Positions 21,226 through 32,984 of a stretch of DNA of 64,000 nt are shown piece after piece. The translations under genes and the position numbers were made by a program. The first letter of the stretch is position 1, and each line of letters begins with the position of its first letter. The notes under the pieces are model-generated. The model ran no database searches, was not told the DNA's origin, and saw only the letters and a list, made by a program, of their open reading frames with translations. The DNA comes from Angiostrongylus vasorum (lineage: Eukaryota; Nematoda; Chromadorea; Rhabditida; Metastrongylidae), in NCBI GenBank assembly GCA_018806985.1, contig JADANN010000315.1:372001-436000 (forward strand). The letters run 5' to 3'.

Positions 21226-21764
21226 ACTACGGACTCATCTTTTGGAGGCGACAGAAGTCGAGACAACTTTGTAACGGAAGGCGATTTTGGGTGTTGTGAC
21301 GACGATTCCTACGTCAGTAAATCTCACAGTCCACCTCGCCCGCTCAGCAGGTATAATTTTTCGCCGACCACAACCACGAGCTTCGCCTGTGTGCTTGTCA
21401 TTTCTCATTTTTTTCTTTAACTTTTTTACAGTGTTGATTGCTTTCACGTTTTTAGGGGATATAATTAATAAGAAACCATAGAGAGCGGAACCGAAACAAT
21501 TTTTTCTGGATTCCTTTCAGACCATCCGTTCGAAGGAGAAGCCAATTGAGGCAATTAACAGGTTCTTAAGAAGCATCGTTGTGGCAGCAAAAATAGAAAT
21601 GGTATGCGATTCCACACTTTTGTTTTTTTACAATACTTATTTAGAGAAATTGTTGCTGTTGTTCTCATTTTCTTCTTTTCTAGATTGAAAATGAAAGTGC
21701 AACATTCCAGAAGAGCACGAAGCAAACAAACGATTACTTCAAAGAAAACTTTACATGCGGATGA
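21226..21764 (+). CDS. Terminal exons of an uncharacterised gene, copy 2
   Basis: Exons 21226-21350, 21521-21601 and 21684-21764 match copy 1 at 2034-1500 base for base at the splice points. The last two (81 nt each, phase 0) are open and end in TGA with peptide ends KEKPIEAINRFLRS and NDYFKENFTCG. The gene converges on the minus-strand gene ending at 22986. Two near-identical intact copies suggest a recent duplication. Function unknown. Confidence 0.6.
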
Positions 21765-21866
21765 AGTAAAAAGCGACTAAAAGAGGATGAGTGGGTTGGT
21801 GAATTAAATTGAACCTTATCTTTCACTAACAATTTTTTTTATTTCTTTTATTTTTTTTATTTGTCG

Positions 21867-22055
21867 TCCCCGCGCCCATGGCGCACCAGCCTTCCATCCC
21901 TCCGGAGTCGGCAAAATGGATACATCGGTAGGTCACCGCGAGTCATTGTGAAGACCAGATATGCATTCAATCACCTCCAAACGATACTTAATGAAGTTGA
22001 ATGAATGGCGCATCATGCAGGGGATTGATCAACGCTGAGAGCTTTATCTTTTTTT
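21867..22055 (+). mobile_element. SINE 1, head missing
   Basis: Body and tail only, with an internal deletion in the region CAGACTTGTCTGG. Counterpart of 1172-1401. Confidence 0.8.
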
Positions 22056-22243
22056 TAAGACTTTTTTTGTTAGACGGACGGTTACTCTTCATTGATTTTT
22101 CACTGCCGCTTCAGAAGAGAAAGCAAGTACAAAGCGTGAAAGAGGAAAAAAGAAAACGTGAAGCCATCATCTGAAGGCCTGGATTTCATTAAATTATTTC
22201 GAAATTAGCGTGCTTGCTTGTGCCTTGCAGTTTTTTTTGTTCA

Positions 22244-22600
22244 CTTATGGGTTTTGGCGTAATAAATGACGGTGAACAAACGTCTTCTTTTTGGCACTGT
22301 CTTGTTTATGCGTTTCAGTGAAGAACATAAGAAATGTCCAAAATGGCGGTCAAAATCTTCTTGCCGGCTTTTTTCTAACCGGCGTCTGAATGCTTCGTTG
22401 AGGTCGTATAACCGCTGAGTCCTCATTAGCCTTGCAATGGTGTTTTCAAGTATTCATCACGATGTTGATCCAAGCAAAGTATCCTTTCGACAATGGTTCC
22501 TTCGTTTACTCTTAGTTGCCTCTGACTCGATGTCAAGGTCGAACTCAGAAATGAAAGTGCGATTGAAAAAGACCGACCGCTCAAGAGCGATCTAAAAGCC
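22244..22600 (-). CDS. Candidate exon or pseudogene fragment
   Basis: Minus-strand frame ends EGTIVERILCLDQHRDEYLK TPLQG then stop at about 22434; immediately afterwards a frame shifted by one continues as RLYDLNEAFRRRLEK... KTHK to 22244. Together they read as one charged, helical protein with a frame change. No family recognised. This segment is what the left duplication arm lacks. Confidence 0.35.
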
Positions 22601-22985
22601 TAACCCTCCGAAGAATGAAAACAAAACGAGCGCAGAAGGAACCCAACGAAGGCAAGAAAAACATTTTTTGAGTAGTGAAAAAAGCCCTGCTCTTACAGAA
22701 GCCCCAAATTATTCATTATTTTGTTTTTCTACAATTTTTTTTGTTTTGCTGAAAATCTGGGTAGAAACGGTATTTAACTTCAAAATTGGCGTAGGAAACA
22801 ATGGAAGTACACAAACGGATTAGTGCTACCTACAAGTTTCGCACAAGCGCCGGAAACTGGAGTCCTGTATGGCGACCGATTTATTCATTGAGGCCTACCG
22901 ATTCTTACAAAATGGATTGCACTCGTCATTTTTTATTGCCACGAAGTCGAAGAGGAGTAGAAGGCTAAGTTACACCATGAGATTA

Positions 22986-24490
22986 TCATATGTCCGGTCT
23001 TCCGAGATTAGGCGCTCTTTTGGATTTGCCGCACTGAAATGTTTTCATTTACCGCTCATCACTCAGCTGATCTCAGAATTTACTCCTTCGACCAATGAAT
23101 ATATTTATTTACTCTAAAGTGACTTGATCATAGAGCATAAATTACGAATTACACTGATTGCCTCACAGTCAAACTATGCCCGGGAGAAATGAGTATGAGG
23201 TAAAAATGTTAAAGAAATCAATTAAAATCAATTAGGAGGTAGTACGAGGCATGGAAACAGAAAAGAAACGCTTAGACTGGAACAACGATTACTGGTCTTT
23301 CTTCTTTGTTTTACATTAAATTTTAGCTTACTCTCTGTGATGGCGGTTCCTCCATAGAACTTTTCGGCAGTAGATTTCTGGGAACTAAAATATAAAGAAA
23401 TTTGATGCTAGAAGCACTAATGCTGTGTACAACTTTGCCTACCAACGATCCTTTGTGTTTTTCTATTCTCATGGTTTCTAGGCGGTTTCGGCGGCCTCCC
23501 TACTGCTCTTCCGGTTGCTCTTCCGGTTTTCGATTGTTCCGTGGCATTAAAAAGTTCTAGCGTTTTGAGGCCAAAACCACTACTGCAGAACTGCTTCTGG
23601 GTGGCGCTTTTGAACGAGTCTGCACTTTCGTTGTTTTTTGCCTCGAGATTTAGCTTTGAAACCAACAGCGCTTCTTCGAATGAGCTATTTGGTGATACCT
23701 CTGCAATTCGGTTGGTGTTGCTAAGTTAACTAGAGGTTTGTGTATTGGAACAAAGTCTTAAATGAGCAATATTTGCACTATTTTTAATCGACCTGTTGGT
23801 CCACGCGATCCGACGACTGTTGGTGCGCGATCGCTACTAATTGTGCTCTTAATGCTATGGAACGAAATCAGTTCCACGTTTTCTGAGGACACGTTTTCGT
23901 CTCCTGAAACCAAGTGAATCTTAACAGTAAAAAGAACCTTCATATCGAATATGTCAAGCTGGATAACATTTAGCAGCTATCGAGAACTTGCGTTTGGCAG
24001 CATTTCTGCACAGAACGGTTTTATGAGAAATAACATCGAAAATCTATATTGAAATGTTCTCGCAGAGCTGCCCTATTTCACCCAAGCTCATCGAAAGACT
24101 TTTCTAACTCCTTCACATCTCATTATTTCTCGTTCACATAAATGTTGTAGATCAAGTCAATAGTGTCTATCAAATCAACACCGCTAGAAAGTTATAAAAC
24201 ATTCAAACATTTTAGTTGTCGCTCTCAGATCTCGAAGCCCCGTCGGCTGATATTGCAATTGTCTCCACCAGAAAATTACCTGACGTTAATAAGCCCAAAA
24301 TCGATGGACTAGAAGGTTGATCAGAGTGTTGAAATTCTGACAACGGCTCCGTAGGGGAATTGACACTTAGTATTATGCTCGTGCTGACTGTATCGTCAGC
24401 GAAGGTGTTCAACTGCGTCTCCTCGGATGGCCACTCTTCCAATCTAGAATCGTTTACACTAAAGTGGTCAACGCTTTGACGTGATGACAT
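22986..24490 (-). CDS. Complete five-exon uncharacterised gene with AT-hook-like motif
   Basis: Exons 24490-24280, 23903-23793, 23700-23443, 23384-23332 and 23033-22986 sum to 681 nt, 226 codons plus TGA, with all junctions in phase (1, 1, 1, 0). Donors are CAG|GTAATT, CAG|GTCGAT, TTG|GTAGGC and AGA|GTAAGC; acceptors are GTTTCAG, AATTGCAG, ATTTTAG and ATTTCAG. The start ATG sits in AAATAAATATG. The protein is Ser/Thr/Glu-rich at the N-terminus (MSSRQSVDHFSVNDSRLEEW), then a basic region with TGRATGRAVGRPPKPPRN near residue 170, similar to AT-hook cores (GRP), and ends KRAPNLGRPDI. No membrane segment or signal peptide. A nuclear DNA-binding role is a guess from the basic motif. The 3' exons are duplicated at 1-573. 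Confidence 0.7.
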
Positions 24491-24735
24491 ATTTATTTTC
24501 CTAGCATTTCCAATAAAATATGCAAGCTAACAGCGGATGTAGTGGAGCACAAAGTCGGGCCATCCCGTACAGAACTAGTGGCAGGTTCACCTCTCAACCA
24601 TGTTCTTCGCTACTTGAGTGTCCTTCTATATACCTACGTCACTCATCTATCTTGTGAATTATGCAGTCATTCGACAAATAAGCTCTGCGTTTTTCATCAC
24701 GAGTCTGCCTAGTTGGTTATTCCTCGCTCATATAC

Positions 24736-24980
24736 CAACGGCGCTCTGCTTTGGCATGGTGCCTTTCTGTTGTTTTTCGCGCTGCGGAAACTGTTCTCTG
24801 CTTGCCATATTCGGCCGTGACACGGAAGTACTCTTAGCACGGCTTTCGATTTTTAAGTTGGAGCTTTCAACGCCGTCCCAATTCTCTTTTCCTCAAATTC
24901 CTTTGAACCATTCATAATCTCCTTTTTTCCACTTTCTTTGGAACTCTGTTAGCCTCATCTTGCCGTTGAAACCTTCATTT
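24736..24980 (-). CDS. Candidate basic exon upstream of the five-exon gene
   Basis: 24891-24736 is open, starts after TTTGAG and ends GTTG|GTATAT (156 nt, phase 1 to 1), reading GKENWDGVESSNLKIES... KGTMPKQSAV. Upstream the same frame continues to an ATG at about 24955 (MRLTEFQRKWKKGDYEW), interrupted by one TGA at 24895-24893. It may be a 5' exon of the gene starting at 24490 or of another gene. Rest of 24980-25590 holds one further unassigned minus-strand frame (25476-25249). Confidence 0.35.
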
Positions 24981-25599
24981 TCCTACTTTTATGGTTGAAC
25001 TCTCACTTCAAATACGAGCAACTCTTCCGACGTTGCGGAGCAGCGAAAAAATTTCTTCAGATTCTCATTTGGTTTTTGGTACACCTGCAAGACATCGCTG
25101 GTTAACTAGCTAGAGTAAAAGCGATACAAGTAGAAACGTTACGAATAGATTTAAGTCACCAGAGCACTCATGTTCCGCGGATGTGGGGTTGGTTGGGTAT
25201 GGCAACATATCAATGCAATCTGACGGCGATCGTAGTGGTGTCTAAACGTCAAAGGATGTCATAACGCTGTAAATGAGTTCTACGGTTGACAAATGGAATA
25301 TTCGTTATTCGGTCTACGAAAACAGATCTCTCACTTGTTCCGTTTTTATGCCTTTTCATAAAACTGCTTTCACCTACTCCACTCTGTAAATGGTGTCTTG
25401 TAGCCGGCTTCAAAAGGTGGCGATAAAAATGAACATGGAACTGGTTGTAGACAGCGCGAACAATTAGATAAACCAATCTAGCCCTTTGTCTTTTTCACTT
25501 TTTTTGGTAGCGCAATGAGAACGCCATTTATCTGTTCAAATAGGGCTGATTACTGATTTCACCATTAGGTAAAAAAAGCGGCTGAAGTAAAGGCAAACT

Positions 25600-25750
25600 A
25601 AGGACATCAGTGGTGCAGTAGGTAACAAGTAAGCCCCCGGATAGGGTAATTGGGAGTTCGATTTGGATTGAGGTCGAAATCTTGCAAATATCTCACCGTA
25701 ATAGTGGCTGAATTCCACACCAAAACCTGCTGTGGAAATAGAAGTAAGAA
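25600..25750 (+). mobile_element. SINE 2
   Basis: Best-preserved head of this family: GTGGTGCAGTAGGTAACAAG (A-box-like), then GGGAGTTCGATTTGG (B-box-like), followed by the body TCTTGCAAATATCTCACCG. 25750-26030 shows nothing recognisable. Confidence 0.65.
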
Positions 25751-26029
25751 AACAACAAGAAGTTAAGAAAGTTAAACAATAGTTTTCCGATAACTAGGGA
25801 GTTTTTTGGGTTTTGCGTACAAGGATGGTTCGTTGGAAAGACTTTGTTCTGCTCTTTAATATATGTTACTACTGTCCACCATACCGATGCATTACTGTCA
25901 GCATTTGGAAGCGTTTTGTGACTCGTGGGAATCTCTTTCGGCGTTTTTCATATCCGCACACTCTACATTATAACTGTCATTCAGTACAGCAGTTAGCAGT
26001 GAAGTAGCAGTCGATTACCACCCAAACTT

Positions 26030-28606
26030 CTAGTGAACTCTTTCAGAAAACGGTCCTTTTGTATTTCTAAGCGGAGAAGCGACCTTCTCCTGAGCAACAT
26101 CCAAGGTAACATCTCTGTTATACAAGCTGTCGCTTTATGACAAAAATTGTACAAAAAGTAGCTCCATGTGTCAAAGCAAACCACCGTAGGAAAATGAGAC
26201 CCATGGGGATAAGGGCGTCTTGTACAGTATACATGTATTCGCTAGAGTGCTAAATGTGCAAAGGAATGCATCAGAATTGCTGAAGAAAGCGAGACGGTAG
26301 GATGAAAGTCAACTAATATATTCTAACACCATCATGTAAAGGTGATGCCATTATTATGGCCCGCAAATGCGAGAAGTGTTCCTAGAAATGAATTACACTC
26401 AACGCTCAAAAATTGTTATCATTATCAATTCGTTAAGCCGGGATTATCATTTTACCAAGAAAATGATGGAATCAACGTCGATGCTCCTCCAGGACTCTCA
26501 CTCACTCAATCACGATGAGAACACTAGCCATCAAAGGGCAGGAGAGAAGGCATTTAAATAACTCGGCTAAAGCCATGAGCATTACTGTATTTAACGTAAC
26601 TTTGTGGAGGAAGTTTGAAGCCTTTTGAGTAAACAGGCTAACCCGGACTCAAAAAACTGCATACTCATTGTTAAAGAGGATCAAACGACTTTAAATAGAT
26701 GCAGATAATGTGCCATAAAGTCAGGACATACCGTCTCTGGAAGTTCGGCCATCCCTGAAGGATCGCGCTCTTTGTCAGAATTTGGTAGTAGTTCCTTACC
26801 ATTAGAAGACATGTCTAAAGTATCCTTGCGCAAGGTTGCATCTATTTTTGCATAAACGGTGAACAACAAGGAGTAAGAAGATCACCACTATGACTGACCT
26901 CTCAACTGTTCCTTAGAGATCAATACTCCAACAATGAAGTTGACATCAAACTTCGGGTCTTTTAAACCCTCTAATCACTATCGCGCGAGCGAGATATCGC
27001 TCCAACATCACACATGTCCAAAAAATCAGGTAAGCGGTGGTACTAAAGCTGATGAGGTTTAAAAAAACATTAGACTATCCGTCAGTGATGAGGATGGAGT
27101 GTTAGTAGTAATTCCTTATCAGTTAGATGTTAAGATAACTATGAAGCTTTTTGAACGTGCTTTAGTTTATCGCCCATAATTTGGAAAGAAATTCAAGAGC
27201 CAATACTGGAAACTGGACACAGAATATGTCAACGTGGTAGCCGCTGCTTCTTTATAACCATCATTTATTCCCTCGATTAAAAAATGAATTCCCAACATGT
27301 CCGTTCTCATATTTACTCAACAATGCTTATAAGTTTGTTCCCAGTAACGATGTTTCATCTACCAGTCTATTGTTATATATGGTCAGTTCTACAATTTAGC
27401 TATGTAGACGGAACAACGGAAAGAATAAATTGGTGTTTAACTCTAATCCTGATCCAGTTGTTAAAGCACATCCCAACCCTTTTTACGAAGGCCTAATCAT
27501 TCCTGGATTTTCTACTTACACGCGTCCTAACAGTGCTAGAGTCCTTCGACGGTACCGCCCTTTATACAAAAGTGTCGAGTGATCCTCTACACATGCCATC
27601 CACAAGCTCTTTACGCAACACAATGGAGCAAAAATATTATGGCTTCTCGATTCAGCAATTCATGGCAATCCTAAAAGAGTGCTTAGATTGCTCGTTCTTC
27701 AGATGGTGCAAAAAAATATTGTTTGCAAATAGGAAAACTGGGAACTGTACGGCAATTAGCACCAAGGGGCAACCCTCTCCCCACTTTCGTTCACGTACGA
27801 GCTCCAGGGCAGTGGTTAAACAAGATATTTTTCACAGAGCGTCGAGCTAACTGTGGTGGGACGTTGTCAGGTGTTCAATAAACAACGACCATTACTGTGA
27901 TGGATGGGAGGTTGTTGTTTAAAGACTAGTTTTCTAACAGAACAGCTTCAAATTCTAGCTTGTTCTCTTCCAGAGTCATGAAAAAAAGTCCTTTCTTCTT
28001 GTTTTATTGATATTACTTGCGGTCCAATCAATCATTAAATAGCTTGTGTTGTGGCCGGTTCCCAAGTCTCTCCTTTTGCTCGGGCGGTGAAAAATTGCAT
28101 TTATTATATCCTATTTTTTCCCTTTTTTTTTACAAGAGAATACTCATAGGCCAGGCCTTCCGGACGGAATTGCCGGTATCCTTAGCTTCGATGATGCTTT
28201 TAATAGATGCCCGCAGTTCATCAATTGAATGTACAACTATGTATGGCGACTACCAGTTAACTACGCGTATACTCTTTTGTGGCGTAGTAGAATTCTCTTG
28301 TACTCGAAACTCCTTTGCTTAGCTGTCGGATTTCTAATATGAGTGTTGTTGGGAATCAGTGCTCCACAATAGATTCCTCTACCCGAATGAGATTTCACCA
28401 CTGCAGTAGTATTTACTTCTAACAGAAATAAAAAACCATAAGGCCTATGTTACGTCGTATATAAGATTTAAAATAAACTGGCATTCGTCATTTTTAGAAC
28501 AGTTTCCGTCGTCCGAGCAATGAAGTCGAAAAGTTTTTCGTCTATGAGAGCTGTGGAATCACTGACACTGTACGACACAAATCGTGTGACTCTTGATGCG
28601 TTAACT
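26030..28606 (-). CDS. Uncharacterised multi-exon gene with a PLE in an intron
   Basis: Exon-like units on the minus strand: 28606-28479 (acceptor AACTACAG; donor A|GTTTAT), 28236-28134 (acceptor ATACATAG; donor TT|GTAAAA), 26841-26732 (acceptor AAAAATAG; donor ACG|GTATGT) and a last exon 26114-26030 (acceptor ATAACAG, stop TAG). The first two join in phase 1. Peptide landmarks are STALIDEKLFDFIARTTE, HSIDELRASIKSIIEAKD, DTLDMSSNGKELLPNSDKE and VTLDVAQEKVASPLRN. Exons linking 28134 to 26841 and 26732 to 26114 were not found, so these may be two genes. A plus-strand PLE lies at 27060-27870 between them. Acidic, no domain recognised. Confidence 0.5.
27060..27870 (+). mobile_element. PLE reverse transcriptase fragment
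   Basis: Plus-strand pieces in PLE order: NIRLSVSDEDG...LVVIPYQLDV, YVDGTTERINW, SFDGTALYTKVSSD and YGFSIQQFMAILKECLD, matching the copy at 31366-30641. Many frameshifts; the YIDD box and the endonuclease are absent, so it is 3'-truncated. Confidence 0.8.
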
Positions 28607-28751
28607 CTGTAGTTAAGAGACCAAATGATGGTTAATAAATCGTTAATAAAAAACCGAAACCCCATATCCAACCATTAATCTTTGCCAGGAAATGTTTTCT
28701 CGAGATCTTTTCACTGCGCAGCAGTGTGAAGAATATTGAGTGATCTGTAAA

Positions 28752-28990
28752 TGCGCCATGCATTCGACTTCATTACGCATCGTTTGGAGGTGACTGAATG
28801 CATATCTGGCCTTTACAATAACTCGCGGTGACCTAACGATGTATCGAGCCAATGCTGCTATCCTCACAGATAAGTCTGGTACCAATTTGCCGACCCTGGG
28901 AGGATGGAATGCTTGGTGGGCAATGGGCGCATGTATCAGTTCCACGAGTGTGTTGCAGGGCGCCCCCGACCACTGCGCCACACGCACCAT
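28752..28990 (-). mobile_element. SINE 1, tail missing
   Basis: Head and body present on the minus strand; the last 35 bases with the GGATAAAG tail are absent. 28990-29285 has nothing recognisable. Confidence 0.8.
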
Positions 28991-29285
28991 GATCTATATC
29001 AAATCAAATCATCGCTTCTTGAATTTAGTGCTTTCTTCTAGATATGAAAGATTTTATTCTCTTTGTCAGTTTTTATGCACAATTGCAGTAAAGGCTTTAA
29101 GAAGTTGTCAAATCAGTGCTGATCTATTTACGTAAAATGAGTTCTGCCTAGTAATTTTTGCTACTGTTTTCTAATAGTAAAGCGTGAAGAGTAAATTCAG
29201 AAGAGAGTGAAATGCAATTTTTTAGTTTGTAGAATGAAAACCAATCGTATATTCATATACTTTGTATTTCTGTTTAGCAAAACAC

Positions 29286-31700
29286 GAAGTGTTATTTTAT
29301 TTCTTTATTTACGTACAAGCTGACGTTTCGGCGGATTTCGCCTTCCTCAGAGCCTGAAAAGGTCAAGTTGACTGCATTCTACACGGCCGAACACCTCCGT
29401 AACCAAACTGAGAAAGTGCTAAACCAAAACTTCAATCACATTGAACACAGAGTAGCTTCTTTGCACATTTAATGCTATCTATGAGCCTTACACTGAATAT
29501 GACACGTGGAGAGCAACCGCACAGAGTTCACATGGAATCGTAATGTGCACATCCCGTCGGAATTACAGGCTTATATACTGCCCAATATCACGCCTGATAT
29601 TGAGGCTTTCCTCCCTGCGGTTCATTTCTGAATTCTTGGAATTTATCGAAAATGCCTCAAGAGTTTTGTGCGCTTGTGTTTTTGATTCCTGTGCGTTGAT
29701 CATAATTCCTACGTCAAAATCTTATCCGTTATGTCTCTGCGTTCTTCGCGTGCCTAGTGGGTTATTTCGTTTGAGTTTACCGACTAGGTGTTCTTTTATA
29801 CGAACGCAGAGTGATCTGCCTGTTTCGACAATGTATTCGTCCCTGCACGCTTTACAAGAGATCAGATAGACTGTACCCAAACTCATACGATCACGGTCTT
29901 TATCGTTTGGGCAAATTACAAATTTTTCCTTTATAAATAGGCGGTCATACATGAGGATACGAACTAGCTGGATTCTTAGAGCACTCGGTGGCATTTCAAT
30001 CACGGTTATCGAATTCTTTAAACGGGCCCTTCTTACGCAGCATTTTATATCTGTACTTACTTCATTTGAAATGATGAACAGGTTAAACGAAGCTTGTTAT
30101 CACTAGAGTTATCGTTTGGAGCTTGGGTTTTCCTCTACACCTATCCCGAGCTACAGTTTCGGGGCCATTAGGAATGACTATTTGCCGCTCCTAGTTCCAG
30201 TACTACTCCTTCTGAACTCTTCCTGTGCACACGCTGGTTGCTGTTCGAAACAAGTTTCCTATAAGCGCCCTTTTTCTGTGTGAGTGTTGAGAGGAGAGGT
30301 GGTGAAGCGCTATGTTTTTTACTACTTGGCTCCCGGTGCCACTTCGTAATGCAGCCGTTTTCTGATAGGTTAATTTGCACGTTCAGGAATGGAAGCCAAT
30401 TTTCGTTCGATTTTTCTCGAGTGAACGTAATATACTCTAGCTGTTTATTCAAGAACTCAAAACACTTTCCATTTCCTCTTGCCTTGACCAAATTAGAAAA
30501 CAGTCATCTATATATTTGCAGTAGAGTAATGGCCGGAGATGGGTTACTGGGGCTTCCACTTTAGACATAAATGCGATGGCAACGCTTGGTACCAGTCATT
30601 GTCCCCATTGCAAGCCCTCTCGTTTGTGCGTCCTCCCGGATCATCTGAAGATTGAGCAGTTTAGGCAGTCCTTTAAGGGTGTCGTCAACTGCTGAACCGT
30701 GAGGCAATACATGTTTATTTCTCCTTCGTGTTGTACAAGGAGTTTGCAGTTGGCTTGCATTGAGGAGTCATTCGACACGTTAATGTAAAGTGCGGTAACG
30801 TCAAAGGACACCATCACATACGCGCCGATGGGACACGCCTTACGTACACGATCCAAGACGATGTGGCTGTTCGTTAGTTGGGCTGAAATGTCTTTTTAAC
30901 AACTGACGAGTAATTAGGGGTTATAAACCACGTTATTCTATCCGTTGTTCCGTCTACACAGCAAATGATAGGTCTAACCTTAAATGACGATGGATCGGTA
31001 GGCACAAGATCATCACTGTATACTAACTTACGAGTTTTAATAAACAAGACGGGACATGTTGCCAAGTCAACTTTGAGTTCAGAGACAACTGATAGTTTTT
31101 TTAACCTAACTTTTGTTTTAATCTAGCAGCTCTTGCCATTTTAGCCTATTCGTTGTTTAACTTTCGGTATTGACTTTTAAATTCCCTCTCAGACGATGGA
31201 CGATAGGATAAATCGAATCATCTTCAAGGTGTTTTTTCGTTATCTCAACATCTAGCTGATGAGGAATTACAACAAACTCTCTACCCTTATCACTAATGGA
31301 TAGTCTTATGTTTTCAACATTATCCGCTCTCGTGCTGTAACGTTCAAGCAATATCTCTTCTCGCAAAAGTGATAACGGACTTTGAAAGTTTCATCCTTAA
31401 ACATCCGAAATTGATGGTCAACTTCATGAGTGGGTTCTTGTTGTCTAAAGAACGGTTGAGGGAAATGGTGGTATTGGTAGTGCCTTACTTGTTGTTGTTC
31501 GCGTCTATTTTGCGCTTCATCTCTGGCTTTTTTTGCGGAGTCTATTTTGAAGTTCATGTAAACTGCATGCGACCTACGCAGAGCTATCTTAGAAATGGAT
31601 TCAGACGGTGAGAAACTCGGTCCCAATTCTAATAATGAGCTAGCACCGTCAGGGAGAGTCATGCCTCCTAACACGGTTAGCCTTGATTTCTTGCACATTA
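29286..31700 (-). mobile_element. Penelope-like element with RT, GIY-YIG endonuclease and hammerhead-like end
   Basis: The most complete PLE here. Minus-strand order: N-terminal region 31698-31306; NIRLSISDKGREFVVIP (31330); KVRPIICCVDGTTDR (near 30980); VMVSFDVTALYINVSND (30800); a frame-broken catalytic region reading CKYIDDCFL at about 30515; FLNVQINLSENGC (30385); and the endonuclease TVYLISCKACRDEYIVETGR (29885), consistent with GIY-YIG. The element then ends in the hammerhead-like motif 29353-29319 and AT-rich sequence. At least five frameshifts or stops, so it is not autonomous. Confidence 0.9.
29319..29353 (-). ncRNA. Hammerhead-like ribozyme motif of a PLE
   Basis: Minus strand reads GGCT, CTGAGGA, A, GGCG-AAATC-CGCC, GAAAC, GTC, AGC. 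This has the conserved CUGANGA and GAAAC blocks, a perfect 4-bp stem II, GCU/AGC able to pair as stem I, and ACGU as a palindromic minimal stem III that could pair only between two copies. One extra A after CUGANGA is non-canonical. PLE terminal repeats are known to carry hammerheads. Confidence 0.6.
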
Positions 31701-31775
31701 TTTAACCTACTGTGACTCTTTCGGTCTTTGCTAGCGGTGTTCCCGTACGTTCTTGACGCTCTGTTATGCCACTTA

Positions 31776-32103
31776 CTCAAAAAGGTCTTCGAGTTTTCTC
31801 CGGAAAGCTGCTTTAGCACTAGACTTAATAGAGTTGCAAGTCAACATTGACCCACCCACTGTTTTTCCTGCAAAGGCGGTCCTTCAAATACTGAACACAG
31901 TACTTTTTTCTTCGCCTCGCCGTTCTTCCACATGAGGAACATCTGGTTTTGTTTGCTTGGTAGGCAGGTGCGCAGTATTCGCAATTCGATGTCCAGTACT
32001 CGGTGACTGTCCTCTGGTAGTCCACATGCATCGTGCAGTCTTCTTCATTTGATGATGTTCGGAACGACTCGATGTTGTAGGCAGCGCCGGAAAAGTGTAT
32101 CGC
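31776..32103 (-). CDS. Candidate exons with a RanBP2-type zinc-finger-like motif
   Basis: After the acceptor CTCGACAG at 32104 the minus strand is open for 93 codons. It contains EYWTSNCEYCAPAYQANKTR CSSCG, i.e. W..C-x2-C-x10-C-x2-C, the cysteine spacing of RanBP2-type zinc fingers (which bind RNA or ubiquitin), although the W is four residues before the first Cys, not two. A second piece, 31817-31776 (AKAAFRRKLEDLFE, donor GA|GTAAGT), lies just downstream. It is squeezed between two PLEs. The gene's remaining exons were not found; a pseudogene fragment is possible. Confidence 0.4.
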
Positions 32104-32149
32104 CTGTCGAGCTAGGGACGATCTTTTGTCGTTTGCCTTTGACGTTACC

Positions 32150-32880
32150 GCCTTCCCTACAAACATGTCGAACGACTCCGTTATGCAAGCCATCCTCGAG
32201 CTCCTTGCACAACACGATGGAGAAATAAAAATGTATGGCTTCACGATTCAGCAGTGGATGGCATTCTTCTAAGAGTGCCTAAACATCCTAAACTGCTCAA
32301 TCATCAGATGGTTCGGGAGGTATTACACACAACGAGAGGGTTGGCGAAGGCAACGACTGACACTAAGTCTTAGCATCGCAATTATGTCTAAACTGGAAGC
32401 ACCAGTAACCGATCGGCCATTTTTCTACATGTGTAGATGATTGCTTTGCCGTTTTCTCAACAAAAGTGGAAACAAACAAACTTTTTTATTTATTAAATGA
32501 ACAGTCGGAGTATTTCAAGTTCCCGAGGAAAACCGAAAGAAAACTGGCTTCCATTTCTGAACGTTTAAACCAACCTATCCGAAAGCGGCTGCCTCAATGT
32601 ACTGTAACGAAATAGTACCGAAAGCGAAGTAGAAAATCGTTTTGGTATCACTACTTCTCCTCTCATCCCTCATACTCAAGAAGGGTGCTTGTAAGAAACA
32701 TGGCTCGAAAAGCAACCAGCATTCGCACAGAAAGAGAACAGAAGGTAGGATCCATGAAACTGCCGTTCGGCACGCCTAATCTCTTGTGAAGTGTGCGGGC
32801 TCGAATACATAGACAAAAAGGATAGACCTCCATGTATCCGTATGAAAGGACATGTAGACGATAAGAATAACTCTAAATAA
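32150..32880 (+). mobile_element. PLE fragment, heavily degraded
   Basis: Plus-strand pieces: NMSNDSVMQAILELLAQHD, MYGFTIQQWMAFF, SIAIMSKLEAPVT, then an endonuclease trace ISCEVCGLEYIDKKDRPPC near 32790. Stops throughout. Confidence 0.75.
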
Positions 32881-32984
32881 TATATTCCACAAGACGAGCA
32901 TAGGAAGCGGACCATTCTCGGATAGCAATCCAAAGGATCAGCGCGTAAAACCACCGAGGCATTCTACCTAGAACTAGCTGAGGG

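Larger units (their letters stand above)
19976..23555. repeat. Right arm of the large inverted segmental duplication
   Basis: Reverse-complementary counterpart of 1-3285. It differs by having 22050-22980 between the gene end at 22986 and the SINE at 21867; the left arm has segment B there instead. Confidence 0.85.
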
